Below, one piece after another: positions 26,298 through 34,163 of a stretch of DNA of 64,000 nucleotides; positions within the stretch are counted from its first letter, which is position 1, and each line of letters opens with the position of its first letter. The DNA comes from Streptomyces nigra (GTDB taxonomy: Bacteria > Actinomycetota > Actinomycetes > Streptomycetales > Streptomycetaceae). Location: positions 6,378,501 through 6,442,500 of the forward strand of contig NZ_CP029043.1 in NCBI RefSeq assembly GCF_003074055.1, written 5' to 3'. The notes beneath the pieces were generated by a model that was not told the origin of the DNA, ran no database searches, and saw only the letters and a program-made list of their open reading frames with translations. The position numbers and the translations under genes are program-made.

Positions 26298-26457
26298 GGG
26301 CTGTCCCGTCATTCCCGGTGGATCGGCGTGCGGCGTCGGATGCGGTGCATCGCAAGGCGGAGGGTCGTCCGCATACTGGATGTATGCGGACGATCCGGCA
26401 ACGCGGCGAGGTGCCGTAGCCGGCGTCGCCCGCCCGCCGGGAATGACGGGACGGCCC
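26298..26457. repeat. 160-bp near-complete inverted-repeat element (MITE/REP-like)
   Basis: The whole gap between the LacI stop (26297) and the stop of the convergent VOC gene (26458) is one long imperfect inverted repeat. The outer arms 26298-26318 and 26437-26457 pair over 21 bp with one mismatch. The inner arms 26362-26376 and 26382-26396 pair over 15 bp with one mismatch around a 5-nt loop. The stretches between also pair partly. I recall similar sequences recurring in Streptomyces genomes. It could also terminate transcription from both sides. Confidence 0.7.
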
Positions 26458-27243
26458 TTAGCGGGACGCGCTCCTGATCACCGCGAAGCGGGCGCCGTAG
26501 GGGTCGGCGAGCTTGGCGATCCGGCCGACGTCCGGGAGGTCCGTGGCCGGCATCCGCACGGTCCCGCCCGCCTCCAGGGCCGTCTCGACGGCCGCGTCGG
26601 TGTCGGTGACCTCGAAGTACGGCAGCCAGTACGACGGGGCCCGCGCCTCCGCCGGATCGTCGGCCTTGTCGACGAGACCGCCGAACATGGCGTCCTCGCC
26701 CTGCCCGCTCGGGCTGAGGGTCGTATAGGTGCCGCCGTAGAAGTCCAGGGCGAAGGTCTCCAGGCCGAGCGTGGCGTTGTAGAAGCCCGCTGCGGCCGGT
26801 ACGTCCGTCGTGTACAGCTCCAGCCAGCGCAGGGAACCGGGCTCCCGCACGACGTCGAGGCCCTTGTTCGCGCCGGGCTGCCAGAGCCCGAAGCGCACCC
26901 CCGACTTGTCCGCGAGGAGGGCCATGCGGCCCTGGTCCAGCACGTCCATCGGCTGCATCAGCACCGACCCGTGCGCCTCCTCGGCCGCCTTCGCCGTGGC
27001 GTCCGCGTCCGGTGTCCGGAAGTACACCGTCCAGGAGGGCGGCCCCTGCTCCTCGGAGGTCTGCATCCCGCCGGCCGTCGTCCTGCCGTCGAGCTGGAAG
27101 AAGCCGTAGCCGCCGGTCTCCGGACCGCCGGGCCGGAACCGCCAGCCGAACAGGTTGCCGTAGAAGGCGCCGGCTCCGTCGAGGTCGGGGGTGCCGAGGT
27201 CGATCCAGTTCGGCGCTCCGGTCACATAGCGGGTGGTGAGCAT
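26458..27243 (-). CDS. VOC (glyoxalase/bleomycin-resistance fold) family protein
   Basis: 261 aa made of two tandem vicinal-oxygen-chelate modules: residues ~10-125 (APNWIDLGTPDLDGAGAFYG, FGWRF) and ~140-258 (WLELYTTDVPAAAGFYNATL, ADPYGARFAVI). Such two-module proteins include glyoxalase-like and antibiotic-binding members; metal ligands are not obvious enough to assign chemistry. Two ATGs are adjacent. The second (27243) is chosen because AGGAGG then sits 6 nt upstream; the first (27246) would be too close. Confidence 0.87.
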   Translation of the reverse strand: MLTTRYVTGAPNWIDLGTPDLDGAGAFYGNLFGWRFRPGGPETGGYGFFQLDGRTTAGGMQTSEEQGPPSWTVYFRTPDADATAKAAEEAHGSVLMQPMDVLDQGRMALLADKSGVRFGLWQPGANKGLDVVREPGSLRWLELYTTDVPAAAGFYNATLGLETFALDFYGGTYTTLSPSGQGEDAMFGGLVDKADDPAEARAPSYWLPYFEVTDTDAAVETALEAGGTVRMPATDLPDVGRIAKLADPYGARFAVIRSASR

Positions 27244-27428
27244 CATCGCCCTCCTCGGAAGGGACCCGGGGTCTGCACCGCCGAGTCTTCCACCGTGTCC
27301 GGGCGAGCGCCGCCGGAACACCGCCTTCTGCGGGGGCGTGGGCCCGGCCCCGCGCGCCGCCGTGCGCCGGGCCGCGCGGAGCGGCACCATCGAGGCGGCC
27401 GGAGGCCCCGCGACACCGCGTTGATCGC

Positions 27429-27443
27429 ACGTTCATCGAACGT
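27429..27443. promoter_or_regulatory. Short inverted repeat upstream of the whiB-like gene
   Basis: ACGTTC-ATC-GAACGT (27429-27443) is a perfect 6-bp inverted repeat with a 3-nt spacer, 27 bp upstream of the WhiB-like start codon. Its place near the expected promoter makes it an operator candidate. No regulator is assigned. Confidence 0.4.
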
Positions 27444-27470
27444 TTTTCGCCGCCCGGCACGATCTGGCCC

Positions 27471-27740
27471 ATGCACTTCGACACGACCACGGCGATCCCG
27501 CCGATCACCCCTGCCGACCTGGCCTGGCAGGAGGAGGCGCTGTGCGCGCAGACCGGGGCGGACTTCTTCTTCCCCGAGCCGGGCAGCTCCGTCCGGGAGG
27601 CGAAGCGGATCTGCGGGCTGTGCCCGATCCGCTCCGCCTGCCTGGACTACGCGCTCGACCACGACGAGCGCTTCGGTGTCTGGGGCGGACTGTCCGAGAA
27701 GGAGCGCCTGGAGATCAGGCGCACCGCGCGCCAGGCCTGA
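27471..27740 (+). CDS. WhiB-like iron-sulfur transcription factor
   Basis: 89 aa with the four cluster cysteines C25, C48, C51 and C57 in the usual C-x22-C-x2-C-x5-C spacing. GVWGG (residues 69-73) follows, then a basic tail. These actinobacterial proteins carry a [4Fe-4S] cluster and act with sigma factors in development, redox response or resistance. From gene order it may correspond to wblK of S. coelicolor, but I do not assign the symbol. Divergent from the VOC gene. Confidence 0.95.
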   Translation: MHFDTTTAIPPITPADLAWQEEALCAQTGADFFFPEPGSSVREAKRICGLCPIRSACLDYALDHDERFGVWGGLSEKERLEIRRTARQA

Positions 27741-27786
27741 GCCCGCCGGGCCGAGTCCGCCGGTCCGAGCCCGTCGCGCGGCCGGG

Positions 27787-28761
27787 TCAGCCGGCGGCGC
27801 GGGCCGCCATACGGGCCTTGCGGGCCGCCAGCTTCTCGTCGAACTTCGACGCCTCGGCGTCCAGGCCGCCCATGAACAGGCCCAGCTCCTCCTGCGCCTG
27901 CTTGCCCTCGGGGCCGAGACCGTCCATCTCCATGATCTTCAGGAAGCGCAGCACGGGCTGGATCACGTCGTCGTGGTGGATGCGCAGGTTGTAGACCTCG
28001 CCGATCGCCATCTGCGCGGCGAACCGCTCGAAGCCGGGCATGCCGTGGCCGGGCATACGGAAGTTCACGACGACGTCCCGCACCGCCTGCATGGTGAGGT
28101 CGGGCGCCAGCTCGAAGGCGGCCTTCAGCAGATTCCGGTAGAAGACCATGTGGAGGTTCTCGTCGGTCGCGATCCGCGCCAGCATGCGGTCGCAGACCGG
28201 GTCGCCGGACTGGTGGCCGGTGTTGCGGTGCGAGATACGGGTCGCGAGCTCCTGGAAGGCGACGTAGGCCACCGAGTGCAGCATCGAGTGCCGGTTGTCG
28301 GACTCGAAGCCCTCGCTCATGTGGGCCATCCGGAACTGCTCCAGCTTGTCCGGGTCCACCGCGCGCGAGGTCAGCAGGTAGTCGCGCATCACGATGCCGT
28401 GGCGGCCCTCCTCGGCGGTCCAGCGGTGCACCCAGGTGCCCCAGGCGCCGTCGCGGCCGAACAGCGAGGCGATCTCGTGGTGGTAGCTGGGGAGGTTGTC
28501 CTCGGTCAGCAGGTTCACGACCAGGGCGATCCGGCCGATCTCGGTGACCTTGGACTGCTCCTTGTCCCAGGCCTCGCCGTCGTCGAAGAGACCGGGGAAG
28601 TTGCGGCCGTCCGTCCACGGGACGTACTCGTGCGGCATCCAGTCCTTGGCGACCTGCAGATGCCGGTTCAGCTCCTTCTCGACCACTTCCTCCAGGGCGT
28701 ACAGCAGGCGGGCGTCGGTCCAGACGGCGGGGCTGCCGAGGTGCGGGGAAGCGATCGTCAC
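27787..28761 (-). CDS. Acyl-ACP (stearoyl-ACP type) desaturase
   Basis: 324 aa soluble ferritin-like di-iron enzyme. Two EExxH-type iron motifs are visible: EEGRH (about residues 117-121) and DENLH in the second half. It introduces a double bond in acyl chains bound to ACP or CoA. GTG 28761 with GGAG 5 nt upstream fits the family start (VTIASPHLGSPAVW); the longer frame runs into repeats. Tandem operator-like repeats lie at 28821-28869, so it is probably controlled by a lipid-responsive repressor. No ferredoxin partner gene is adjacent. Confidence 0.93.
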   Translation of the reverse strand: MTIASPHLGSPAVWTDARLLYALEEVVEKELNRHLQVAKDWMPHEYVPWTDGRNFPGLFDDGEAWDKEQSKVTEIGRIALVVNLLTEDNLPSYHHEIASLFGRDGAWGTWVHRWTAEEGRHGIVMRDYLLTSRAVDPDKLEQFRMAHMSEGFESDNRHSMLHSVAYVAFQELATRISHRNTGHQSGDPVCDRMLARIATDENLHMVFYRNLLKAAFELAPDLTMQAVRDVVVNFRMPGHGMPGFERFAAQMAIGEVYNLRIHHDDVIQPVLRFLKIMEMDGLGPEGKQAQEELGLFMGGLDAEASKFDEKLAARKARMAARAAG

Positions 28762-28820
28762 AGGAACTCCAGGGGGACGGACTGGCTGAGCGGAAAACAC
28801 CGGCGAGCGGATGCCGGCAA

Positions 28821-28869
28821 CCTACGGAATCGTAGGCTACGAATCCGTAGGTTACGAAGCCGTAGGTTA
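28821..28869. promoter_or_regulatory. Tandem operator repeats upstream of the acyl-ACP desaturase gene
   Basis: CCTACG-GAAT-CGTAGG (28821-28836) is a perfect inverted repeat. TACGAATCCGTAGGT (28838-28852) and TACGAAGCCGTAGGT (28853-28867) follow head to tail, differing at one base, with a decayed further copy after them. The block is 60-110 bp before the desaturase start. Multiple phased sites suggest cooperative binding of a TetR-type lipid sensor (inference). Confidence 0.7.
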
Positions 28870-28927
28870 AGAACGCCGTAAAGACCGCTGATCAGCGGGG
28901 TGTTCCGCCGGGACTGCCCGGAATGCG

Positions 28928-28956
28928 AAAAGCCCCGGGACCCGCAGGTCCCAGGG
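28928..28956 (-). terminator. Rho-independent terminator of ddaH
   Basis: Read on the minus strand, a GC-rich stem (GGGACC 28937-28942 with GGTCCC 28947-28952, extended by three more pairs) is followed by CTTTTC. This is an intrinsic-terminator layout 26 bp beyond the dimethylargininase stop. Confidence 0.7.
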
Positions 28957-28981
28957 CCGGACGAGAGACGCGCTCAGCGCG

Positions 28982-29758
28982 TCAGGCGTACAGATCGCGC
29001 ATCCGCACCGAGAGGCATGTCACACATCCCTCCAGCTTCTCGAACTCGCTGATGTCGACGACGACCGGCTCATGGCCGAGATCGGCGAGCATCTCGGCCG
29101 TCTTCGGGGCGCTCGCGGCGATCAGCAGCCGGTCCCCGCCGAGCAGCACCACATGCGACCCGGACTCCTCCGGCACCGGCAGGAAGCGCGGGAACAGCGA
29201 GGGCACGTCGAGCTGCGGGATACGGCCCAGGATCGTCCCGTCGGGCAGTGCCGTGATGGCCGACTTCAGATGCAGCACCTTGCTGACCGGTACGGCGATG
29301 ACCCGGGCCCCGAGCGGCTCGAAGGCGGCCCGCAGCTGCTGCACGCCGGCCGCGTTGGTACGGCCGCCCCGGCCGACGTAGATCGTGTCGCCGACCTTGA
29401 GGACGTCGCCGCCGTCCAGGGTGCCCGGCTCCCAGATCCAGTTCACCGAGCAGCCGAGCGAGGCGACGGCCTCCTCCACGCCCTCCGTCTCCGGCCGCCG
29501 GGACTCGGCGCCGGGCCGGGTGATCAGGGCGACGTTGCGGTACATCACGACGGTGTCCTCGACGAACACCGCGTCGGGGCAGTCGTCGGCCGGGTCCACC
29601 TCGACGGTCTCCCAGTCGTGCGCGCGCAGGGCCTCCGCGTACGCCTCCCACTGCTCGAGCGCGAGGTCGACGTCGACCTCCGCCCGCTCGACATGGGTGA
29701 CCAGCCCCTCGGCGAGACGCGGGCCGGGGCGGCGGATGAGGGCCTTCTTGCTGGGCAC
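28982..29758 (-). CDS. ddaH: N(G),N(G)-dimethylarginine dimethylaminohydrolase (dimethylargininase)
   Basis: 258 aa guanidino-modifying enzyme of the amidinotransferase fold. The catalytic His163 is in VLHLKSA and the catalytic Cys248 in CVTCLSVR; the substrate-binding DDCPDAVFVED and EPGTLDGGD motifs are clear. It converts methylated arginine to citrulline and methylamines. GTG 29758 gives the usual length; an upstream ATG at 29797 lacks a ribosome-binding site. Single gene with its own terminator, and a pair of direct repeats at 29794-29831 in the promoter region. Confidence 0.93.
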   Translation of the reverse strand: MPSKKALIRRPGPRLAEGLVTHVERAEVDVDLALEQWEAYAEALRAHDWETVEVDPADDCPDAVFVEDTVVMYRNVALITRPGAESRRPETEGVEEAVASLGCSVNWIWEPGTLDGGDVLKVGDTIYVGRGGRTNAAGVQQLRAAFEPLGARVIAVPVSKVLHLKSAITALPDGTILGRIPQLDVPSLFPRFLPVPEESGSHVVLLGGDRLLIAASAPKTAEMLADLGHEPVVVDISEFEKLEGCVTCLSVRMRDLYA

Positions 29759-29793
29759 GACGGGATCTTTCGGATCGGTGGCAGGTTCCGGGC

Positions 29794-29831
29794 CCATGAT
29801 GCAGGGAGCGCCGGACGGCCATCATGCAGGG
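29794..29831. promoter_or_regulatory. Paired direct repeats upstream of ddaH
   Basis: CCATGATGCAGGG (29794-29806) and CCATCATGCAGGG (29819-29831) differ at one base and start 25 bp apart. They lie 36-73 bp upstream of the GTG start of ddaH. The spacing suggests two sites for one regulator; none is identified. Confidence 0.4.
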
Positions 29832-29866
29832 GTTACCCGTCCGTAGAAAACCCCCCGTGGCCAGGT

Positions 29867-29912
29867 CGTGCCCCTCCTGAGACGCACGGGGGCAGGTCTC
29901 GGGAGAGGCACG
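29867..29912 (-). terminator. Hairpin terminator of the ABC-F gene
   Basis: Arms 29867-29883 and 29896-29912 match over 15 of 17 positions, separated by 12 nt. The hairpin begins 11 bp beyond the stop of the ABC-F gene on the minus strand. There is no T-run, as often in Streptomyces. Confidence 0.6.
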
Positions 29913-29922
29913 GCCTTGCGGG

Positions 29923-31548
29923 CTAGGCGGGATCCCCGAGGGCTTCCGGCGTGGTCTCCCTCAGTTCTCCCTCCTCGATCATCAGCCAGCGCGTGACGCC
30001 GATCGACTCCAGGAACGGCAGGTCGTGGCCGGCCACGATCAGCGCCCCCTCGTACGACTCCAGCGCCGAGGTCAGCTGCCGCACGCTCGCCATGTCCAGG
30101 TTGTTCGTCGGCTCGTCCAGCATCAGCAGCTGTGGCGCGGGCTCGGCCAGCATCAGCGCGGCCAGCGCCGCCCGGAACCGCTCGCCGCCCGAGAGCGTCT
30201 GCGCGAGCTGGTCCGCGCGGGCGCCCCGGAACAGGAAGCGGGCCAGCTGCGCCCGGATCCGGTTGTTGCCGGCGCCCGGCGCGAACCGGGCGACGTTGTC
30301 GACGACGGACACCGTGTCGTCCAGGACGTCCAGCCGCTGCGGCAGGAAGCGCAGCGGCACATGGGCCGTCACCTCGCCCGCCACCGGCGCCAGTTCACCC
30401 GCGATCGTCCGCAGCAGCGTCGTCTTGCCCGCGCCGTTGCGCCCGACCAGCGCGATCCGCTCCGGACCGTGCACATCGAGACCGCCGGGCACCCGTGCCC
30501 CGTAGCTCACCTCCAGTTCCCGCAGCGCGAGCACGCTCCGGCCCGGGGGGACGGCCGTGTACGGCAGGTCGACGCGGATCTCGTCGTCGTCCCGCACGGC
30601 GTCCACCGCGTCGCCCAGGCGCTCCCTGGCCTCGGCGAGCTTCTCCTCGTGCATGATGCGGTGCTTGCCGGCGGACTCCTGCGCCGCCCGCTTGCGCGCC
30701 CCCATGACGATCTTCGGCTCACGCTTCTGGTCCCACATCTTCTGGCCGTACCGCTTGCGGCGGGCCAACTTGACCTGGGCGTCGATCAGTTCGCGCTTCT
30801 GCTTCTTCAGGTCGGCCTCGGCGACCCGCACCATGCGCTCGGCCGCCTCCTGCTCGGTGGCGAGAGCCACCTCGTACGCCGAGTAGTTGCCGCCGTACCA
30901 GCTGATCTCCCCGGAGCGCAGATCGGCGATCTGGTCGACCAGGTCGAGGAGTTCACGGTCGTGGCTGACCACCACCATCACTCCCGGCCAGGACTCGACG
31001 GCCGCGTAGAGCCGCCGACGGGCGTACAGGTCGAGGTTGTTGGTCGGCTCGTCCAGGAGCAGGACGTCCGGGCGGCGCAGCAGCAGCGCGGCCAGCCGCA
31101 GCAGCACCGACTCGCCGCCCGACACCTCGCCGATCGTGCGGTCCAACTCGACATGGCCGAGCCCGAGTTCGCCGAGGGTGGCGAGGGCGCGCTCCTCCAC
31201 GTCCCAGTCGTCGCCGACGGTCTCGAAGTGCTCCTCGGCCACGTCGCCCGCCTCGATGGCGTGCAGCGCGGCCCGTTTCCCCGCGATGCCGAGCGCCTGG
31301 TCGACCCGGAGCGCGGTGTCGAGGGTGACGTTCTGCGGCAGATAGCCGATCTCGCCCGTGACGCGCACGACGCCGTCGGCCGGGGTCAGCTCACCGGCGA
31401 TGAGCTTCAACAGGGTGGACTTACCCGATCCGTTGACGCCGACGAGCCCGGTCCTGCCGGGACCGAACGCGACGTCCAGGGCCTCGAAGACGGGGGAGCC
31501 GTCGGGCCAGGAGAAGGACAGGGAGGTACAGCTGATGGAAGTGGACAT
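29923..31548 (-). CDS. ABC-F family ATPase (ribosomal protection/translation factor type)
   Basis: 541 aa with two ATP-binding cassettes and no membrane domain. Walker A motifs are GVNGSGKST and GRNGAGKTT; the signatures are SGGES and SGGERF. LLDEPTNNLDL and MLDEPTNNLDM serve as Walker B, and a charged interdomain linker (RRKRYGQKMWDQKREPK) reaches toward the ribosome in this family. Members either protect ribosomes from antibiotics or assist stalled translation. ATG 31548 has GGAGG 9 nt upstream. A candidate leader peptide at 31579-31638 suggests induction by ribosome stalling, which favours a resistance role (inference). Confidence 0.92.
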   Translation of the reverse strand: MSTSISCTSLSFSWPDGSPVFEALDVAFGPGRTGLVGVNGSGKSTLLKLIAGELTPADGVVRVTGEIGYLPQNVTLDTALRVDQALGIAGKRAALHAIEAGDVAEEHFETVGDDWDVEERALATLGELGLGHVELDRTIGEVSGGESVLLRLAALLLRRPDVLLLDEPTNNLDLYARRRLYAAVESWPGVMVVVSHDRELLDLVDQIADLRSGEISWYGGNYSAYEVALATEQEAAERMVRVAEADLKKQKRELIDAQVKLARRKRYGQKMWDQKREPKIVMGARKRAAQESAGKHRIMHEEKLAEARERLGDAVDAVRDDDEIRVDLPYTAVPPGRSVLALRELEVSYGARVPGGLDVHGPERIALVGRNGAGKTTLLRTIAGELAPVAGEVTAHVPLRFLPQRLDVLDDTVSVVDNVARFAPGAGNNRIRAQLARFLFRGARADQLAQTLSGGERFRAALAALMLAEPAPQLLMLDEPTNNLDMASVRQLTSALESYEGALIVAGHDLPFLESIGVTRWLMIEEGELRETTPEALGDPA

Positions 31549-31578
31549 GAGGGGGCGCCTCCGCGGTTGCTCGGATCT

Positions 31579-31638
31579 TCAAGGGCAAACGCGTATCGAG
31601 ACACCGGCGACCAACGGGCGGTGAGAGGCCCTGGGCAT
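31579..31638 (-). CDS. Candidate 19-aa leader peptide of the ABC-F gene
   Basis: An ATG-started frame encodes MPRASHRPLVAGVSIRVCP and stops 30 bp before the ABC-F start codon. Its start is enclosed in a GGGC-8 nt-GCCC hairpin. Small peptides of this kind lie in front of several ABC-F and erm resistance genes, where drug-stalled ribosomes change the mRNA fold. The upstream ribosome-binding site is weak (CAGGG), and expression is unproven. Confidence 0.45.
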   Translation of the reverse strand: MPRASHRPLVAGVSIRVCP

Positions 31639-31869
31639 GGAAAAGCCCTGTTCCGTGAGGACGGCTGGGACGGCTCGAACGCCGAGGTCGCACGCTGCGT
31701 GCACACACGTGTGGTGTGACGCGGTGTCTCAGGACCTCAGACGAGCAACGTCCTTCTCCAATCGACGGCAACAGGACCGCTGTACACCGTACGAGGGGCT
31801 GCCGACGGTGTCAACGGAATAACGAGGCGCGGTGCTGAGCTCTCACGAGGGGCCCGGCGGCGGCCCGCC
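31639..31869. other. Remaining ABC-F upstream region with two palindromes
   Basis: 231 nt between the ssgD stop and the leader peptide. It holds GCACGC-T-GCGTGC (31690-31702) and CACACGTGTG (31704-31713), two perfect palindromes one base apart. They could be operator sites or the ssgD terminator region. I see no further gene. Confidence 0.4.
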
Positions 31870-32286
31870 TCAGCAGGCGTCGCGCATCAGCTCCGCCAGA
31901 TCGCGGTCCATGTCGAGCTGGAGGTGCTCCAGGCCGAGGGGGACCAGCTCGCTCGTGGCGCGCAGGAAGCGGCGCACCTCGCCCGAACGGATGTGCACGA
32001 CGGCGGTGCCCTCCGGGGCGTGGAACTCCAGGACCGTACGGTCGTAGCCGTACGGCCGCACGCGGACGTCGCCGTCGCCCTGGGGCTCCTCCAGGCCGGC
32101 CAGCAGCAGGTCCCGGCTGAAGGCCCAGCAGACCTCGACCCCCTCCAGGGTGGCGGGGGCCGGGAAGGTCATACGGATGGCGAACGGGTCGCGCCGGTCG
32201 TAGTGCAGGGTCGCGGGGATGCGCTGCATCCGCGGCGCGGCGGCGACGAGGCGGGCCTCTACGGGCTGCTCGATGACGGTGGACAA
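31870..32286 (-). CDS. ssgD: SsgA-like protein (SALP), sporulation/cell-division regulator
   Basis: 138 aa protein of the SsgA/B family, found only in sporulating actinomycetes. The conserved core is visible: ATLHYDRRDPFAIRMTFP, FSRDLLLAGL, GDVRVRPYG and LDMDRDLAELM. These small proteins localise division or cell-wall enzymes. It is closest in memory to SsgD of S. coelicolor, and the gene neighbourhood agrees. The start is TTG at 32286 with GGGAG 7 nt upstream; no ATG or GTG fits the conserved N-terminus STVIEQPVEARLV. Single gene. Confidence 0.9.
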   Translation of the reverse strand: MSTVIEQPVEARLVAAAPRMQRIPATLHYDRRDPFAIRMTFPAPATLEGVEVCWAFSRDLLLAGLEEPQGDGDVRVRPYGYDRTVLEFHAPEGTAVVHIRSGEVRRFLRATSELVPLGLEHLQLDMDRDLAELMRDAC

Positions 32287-32508
32287 CGCCTTGCTCCCTT
32301 GTGACGGCGGGACGGAGATACGGGCGGGCGGGGACGGCACTTGTAGAGACGATGGAATCGGCCATTCCGTGCACCCGGAAGGCGAGTGACCTCTGTCACC
32401 GCCTTCATGCAGCGGGGTGCCGCCTTCGCCCCGCCGTGCCCGGAAGGTCGTCCATGCCCGATGAGGCGGTCTGGACGCGGGGATGACGGTGGACTAGCTT
32501 CGCGCGCC

Positions 32509-33612
32509 ATGAGGCGTACGGGGAGCATGCGACGGCCGGGACGTACGGGCTGGGCTCTGGCGGCGACGGCGGTGTGCGGGGCGGTGCTGGCCGCGCTGAC
32601 GGCCGCGCCCGCGCAGGCGCGGGAACCGCGGGGCCGGCAGCCGCACTGGGAAGTGAAGGACAGCGGCGCGCCCGAGGTGCGCTTCCGGGGGCTGGCCGCG
32701 GTCAGCCGGAGCACGGCGTGGCTGGCCGGAACCGCGGGCACCGTCCTGCGCACCACCGACGGCGGGCGGAACTGGCGGAACGTGTCTCCGCCGGGCGCCG
32801 GGGAGCTGCAGTTCCGGGACGTCGAGGCGTTCGACGCGCGGCGTGCCGTGGCGCTGGCCATCGGCGAGGGCGAGGCGTCCCGGGTGTACCGCACCGACGA
32901 CGGCGGCACGACCTGGACGGAGACCTTCCGCAACACCGACGCACGCGCCTTCTACGACTGCATGACCTTCTTCGACCACCACCACGGCCTGGCCATGAGC
33001 GACCCGGTCGACGGCCGGTTCCGCATCCTGTCCACCAAGGACGGCGGCCGCTCGTGGACGGTCCTGCCCGACGCCGGGATGCCGCCCGCGCTGGAGGGTG
33101 AGGCCGGGTTCGCGGCGAGCGGGCAGTGCCTGACCTCCGCCGGCGGCAAGGACGTCTGGCTGGCGACCGGCGGGGCGGCACGCGCGCGTGTGCTGCACTC
33201 CGCCGACCGGGGGCTCACCTGGACGGCCGCCGACGCGCCCATCCCGGCGGGCGACCCGGCCCGCGGGGTGTTCGCGCTCGCCTTCCGCGACCGGGCGCAC
33301 GGCCTCGCGGTCGGCGGTGACTACCGCCCCGACCGGCCCTCCCCGCGGGCCGCCGCCCGCACCGGCGACGGCGGACGGCACTGGCGTCCCGCGGGCACGC
33401 CCCCGCCGGCCTACCGCTCCGGCGTCGCCTGGCTGCCGCACAGCCGCTCCGCCGCCCTCGCGGTCGGCCCCACCGGCACGGACCTGACCACGGACGGCGG
33501 CCGCACCTGGCGGACGGTCGACACCGGCTCGTTCGACACGGTGGACTGCACGCCCGACGGAGGCTGCTGGGCCGCCGGCGAGAAGGGCAGGGTCGCGCGG
33601 CTGGAGAGATGA
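32509..33612 (+). CDS. Secreted YCF48/sortilin-type beta-propeller protein
   Basis: 367 aa with a signal peptide (to about residue 38, APAQAREP). Repeated blades contain the Asp-box-like TTDGGRNWR, TDDGGTTWTE, TKDGGRSWTV, SADRGLTWTA and TDGGRTWRTV. This pattern belongs to BNR/YCF48 propellers, a scaffold with roles from photosystem assembly to sialidases. No catalytic residues can be assigned, so an extracellular binding protein is the safe call. ATG 32509 chosen; ATG 32527 is an alternative with a poorly spaced ribosome-binding site. Confidence 0.85.
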   Translation: MRRTGSMRRPGRTGWALAATAVCGAVLAALTAAPAQAREPRGRQPHWEVKDSGAPEVRFRGLAAVSRSTAWLAGTAGTVLRTTDGGRNWRNVSPPGAGELQFRDVEAFDARRAVALAIGEGEASRVYRTDDGGTTWTETFRNTDARAFYDCMTFFDHHHGLAMSDPVDGRFRILSTKDGGRSWTVLPDAGMPPALEGEAGFAASGQCLTSAGGKDVWLATGGAARARVLHSADRGLTWTAADAPIPAGDPARGVFALAFRDRAHGLAVGGDYRPDRPSPRAAARTGDGGRHWRPAGTPPPAYRSGVAWLPHSRSAALAVGPTGTDLTTDGGRTWRTVDTGSFDTVDCTPDGGCWAAGEKGRVARLER

Positions 33613-33657
33613 GACGAAATCGGGGTACCCGGAACCGGACGGCGAGAGGAGATGACC

Positions 33658-33981
33658 ATGCCGGCCGGTTCGAGCCAGAAGCGGGAACGCCAGTACGAGC
33701 ACATCAAGAAGAGCGCCCAGGACCGGGGCGAGAGCCCCTCGCGCGCCAAGGAGATGGCCTCGCGGACGGTGAACAAGGAGCGTGCCCGCTCCGGTGAGTC
33801 CAGGACGGCGAGCCGCACCTCGATCCAGGACAAGTCCTCGGGGCAGCGGGGCGGCGAGCGGTCCGGGAAGGGGCCGCAGGGCCCTACCCGGGACCAGCTG
33901 TACGAGGAGGCGAAGAAGAAGAACATCCACGGGCGTTCGGACATGAACAAGAGCCAGCTCAAGCAGGCACTGGGCAAGTGA
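33658..33981 (+). CDS. Small basic protein, plasmid-stabilisation/Rho-N-like
   Basis: 107 aa, highly charged and probably disordered in the first two thirds (KRERQYEHIKKSAQDRGESP). The C-terminal ~35 residues (TRDQLYEEAKKKNIHGRSDM, then NKSQLKQALGK) resemble a small SAP/Rho-N-like helical fold that binds nucleic acid. Streptomyces homologues are often labelled plasmid stabilisation protein without proof. ATG 33658 is preferred over 33652 because AGGAG is then 6 nt away. Confidence 0.75.
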   Translation: MPAGSSQKRERQYEHIKKSAQDRGESPSRAKEMASRTVNKERARSGESRTASRTSIQDKSSGQRGGERSGKGPQGPTRDQLYEEAKKKNIHGRSDMNKSQLKQALGK

Positions 33982-34163
33982 GCTTGCGCGCCGCGTCCCA
34001 CGGGGCCGTGCGCGTCCGGGCCCCGTCCTCCTGGCGACGGACCCGGTGACCGGGCGAACGCACCGCACACGACCCGTCGTTCGCCCCCCTGGACCGACCC
34101 CCGCGACGGCCAACCAGCCTCCGCCGTCACGGGGGTCATCACCGCGCTCGTACGCTTCTCCGC

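Noticed and set aside
28821..28869. Repeats before the desaturase as a CRISPR or VNTR locus.
   Set aside because: Too short, spacer-free, and made of palindromic units at a promoter; better read as regulator sites.
33658..33981. A plasmid maintenance or toxin-antitoxin function for the small basic protein.
   Set aside because: The usual database label is not backed by any toxin or antitoxin partner, and the region is ordinary chromosome.
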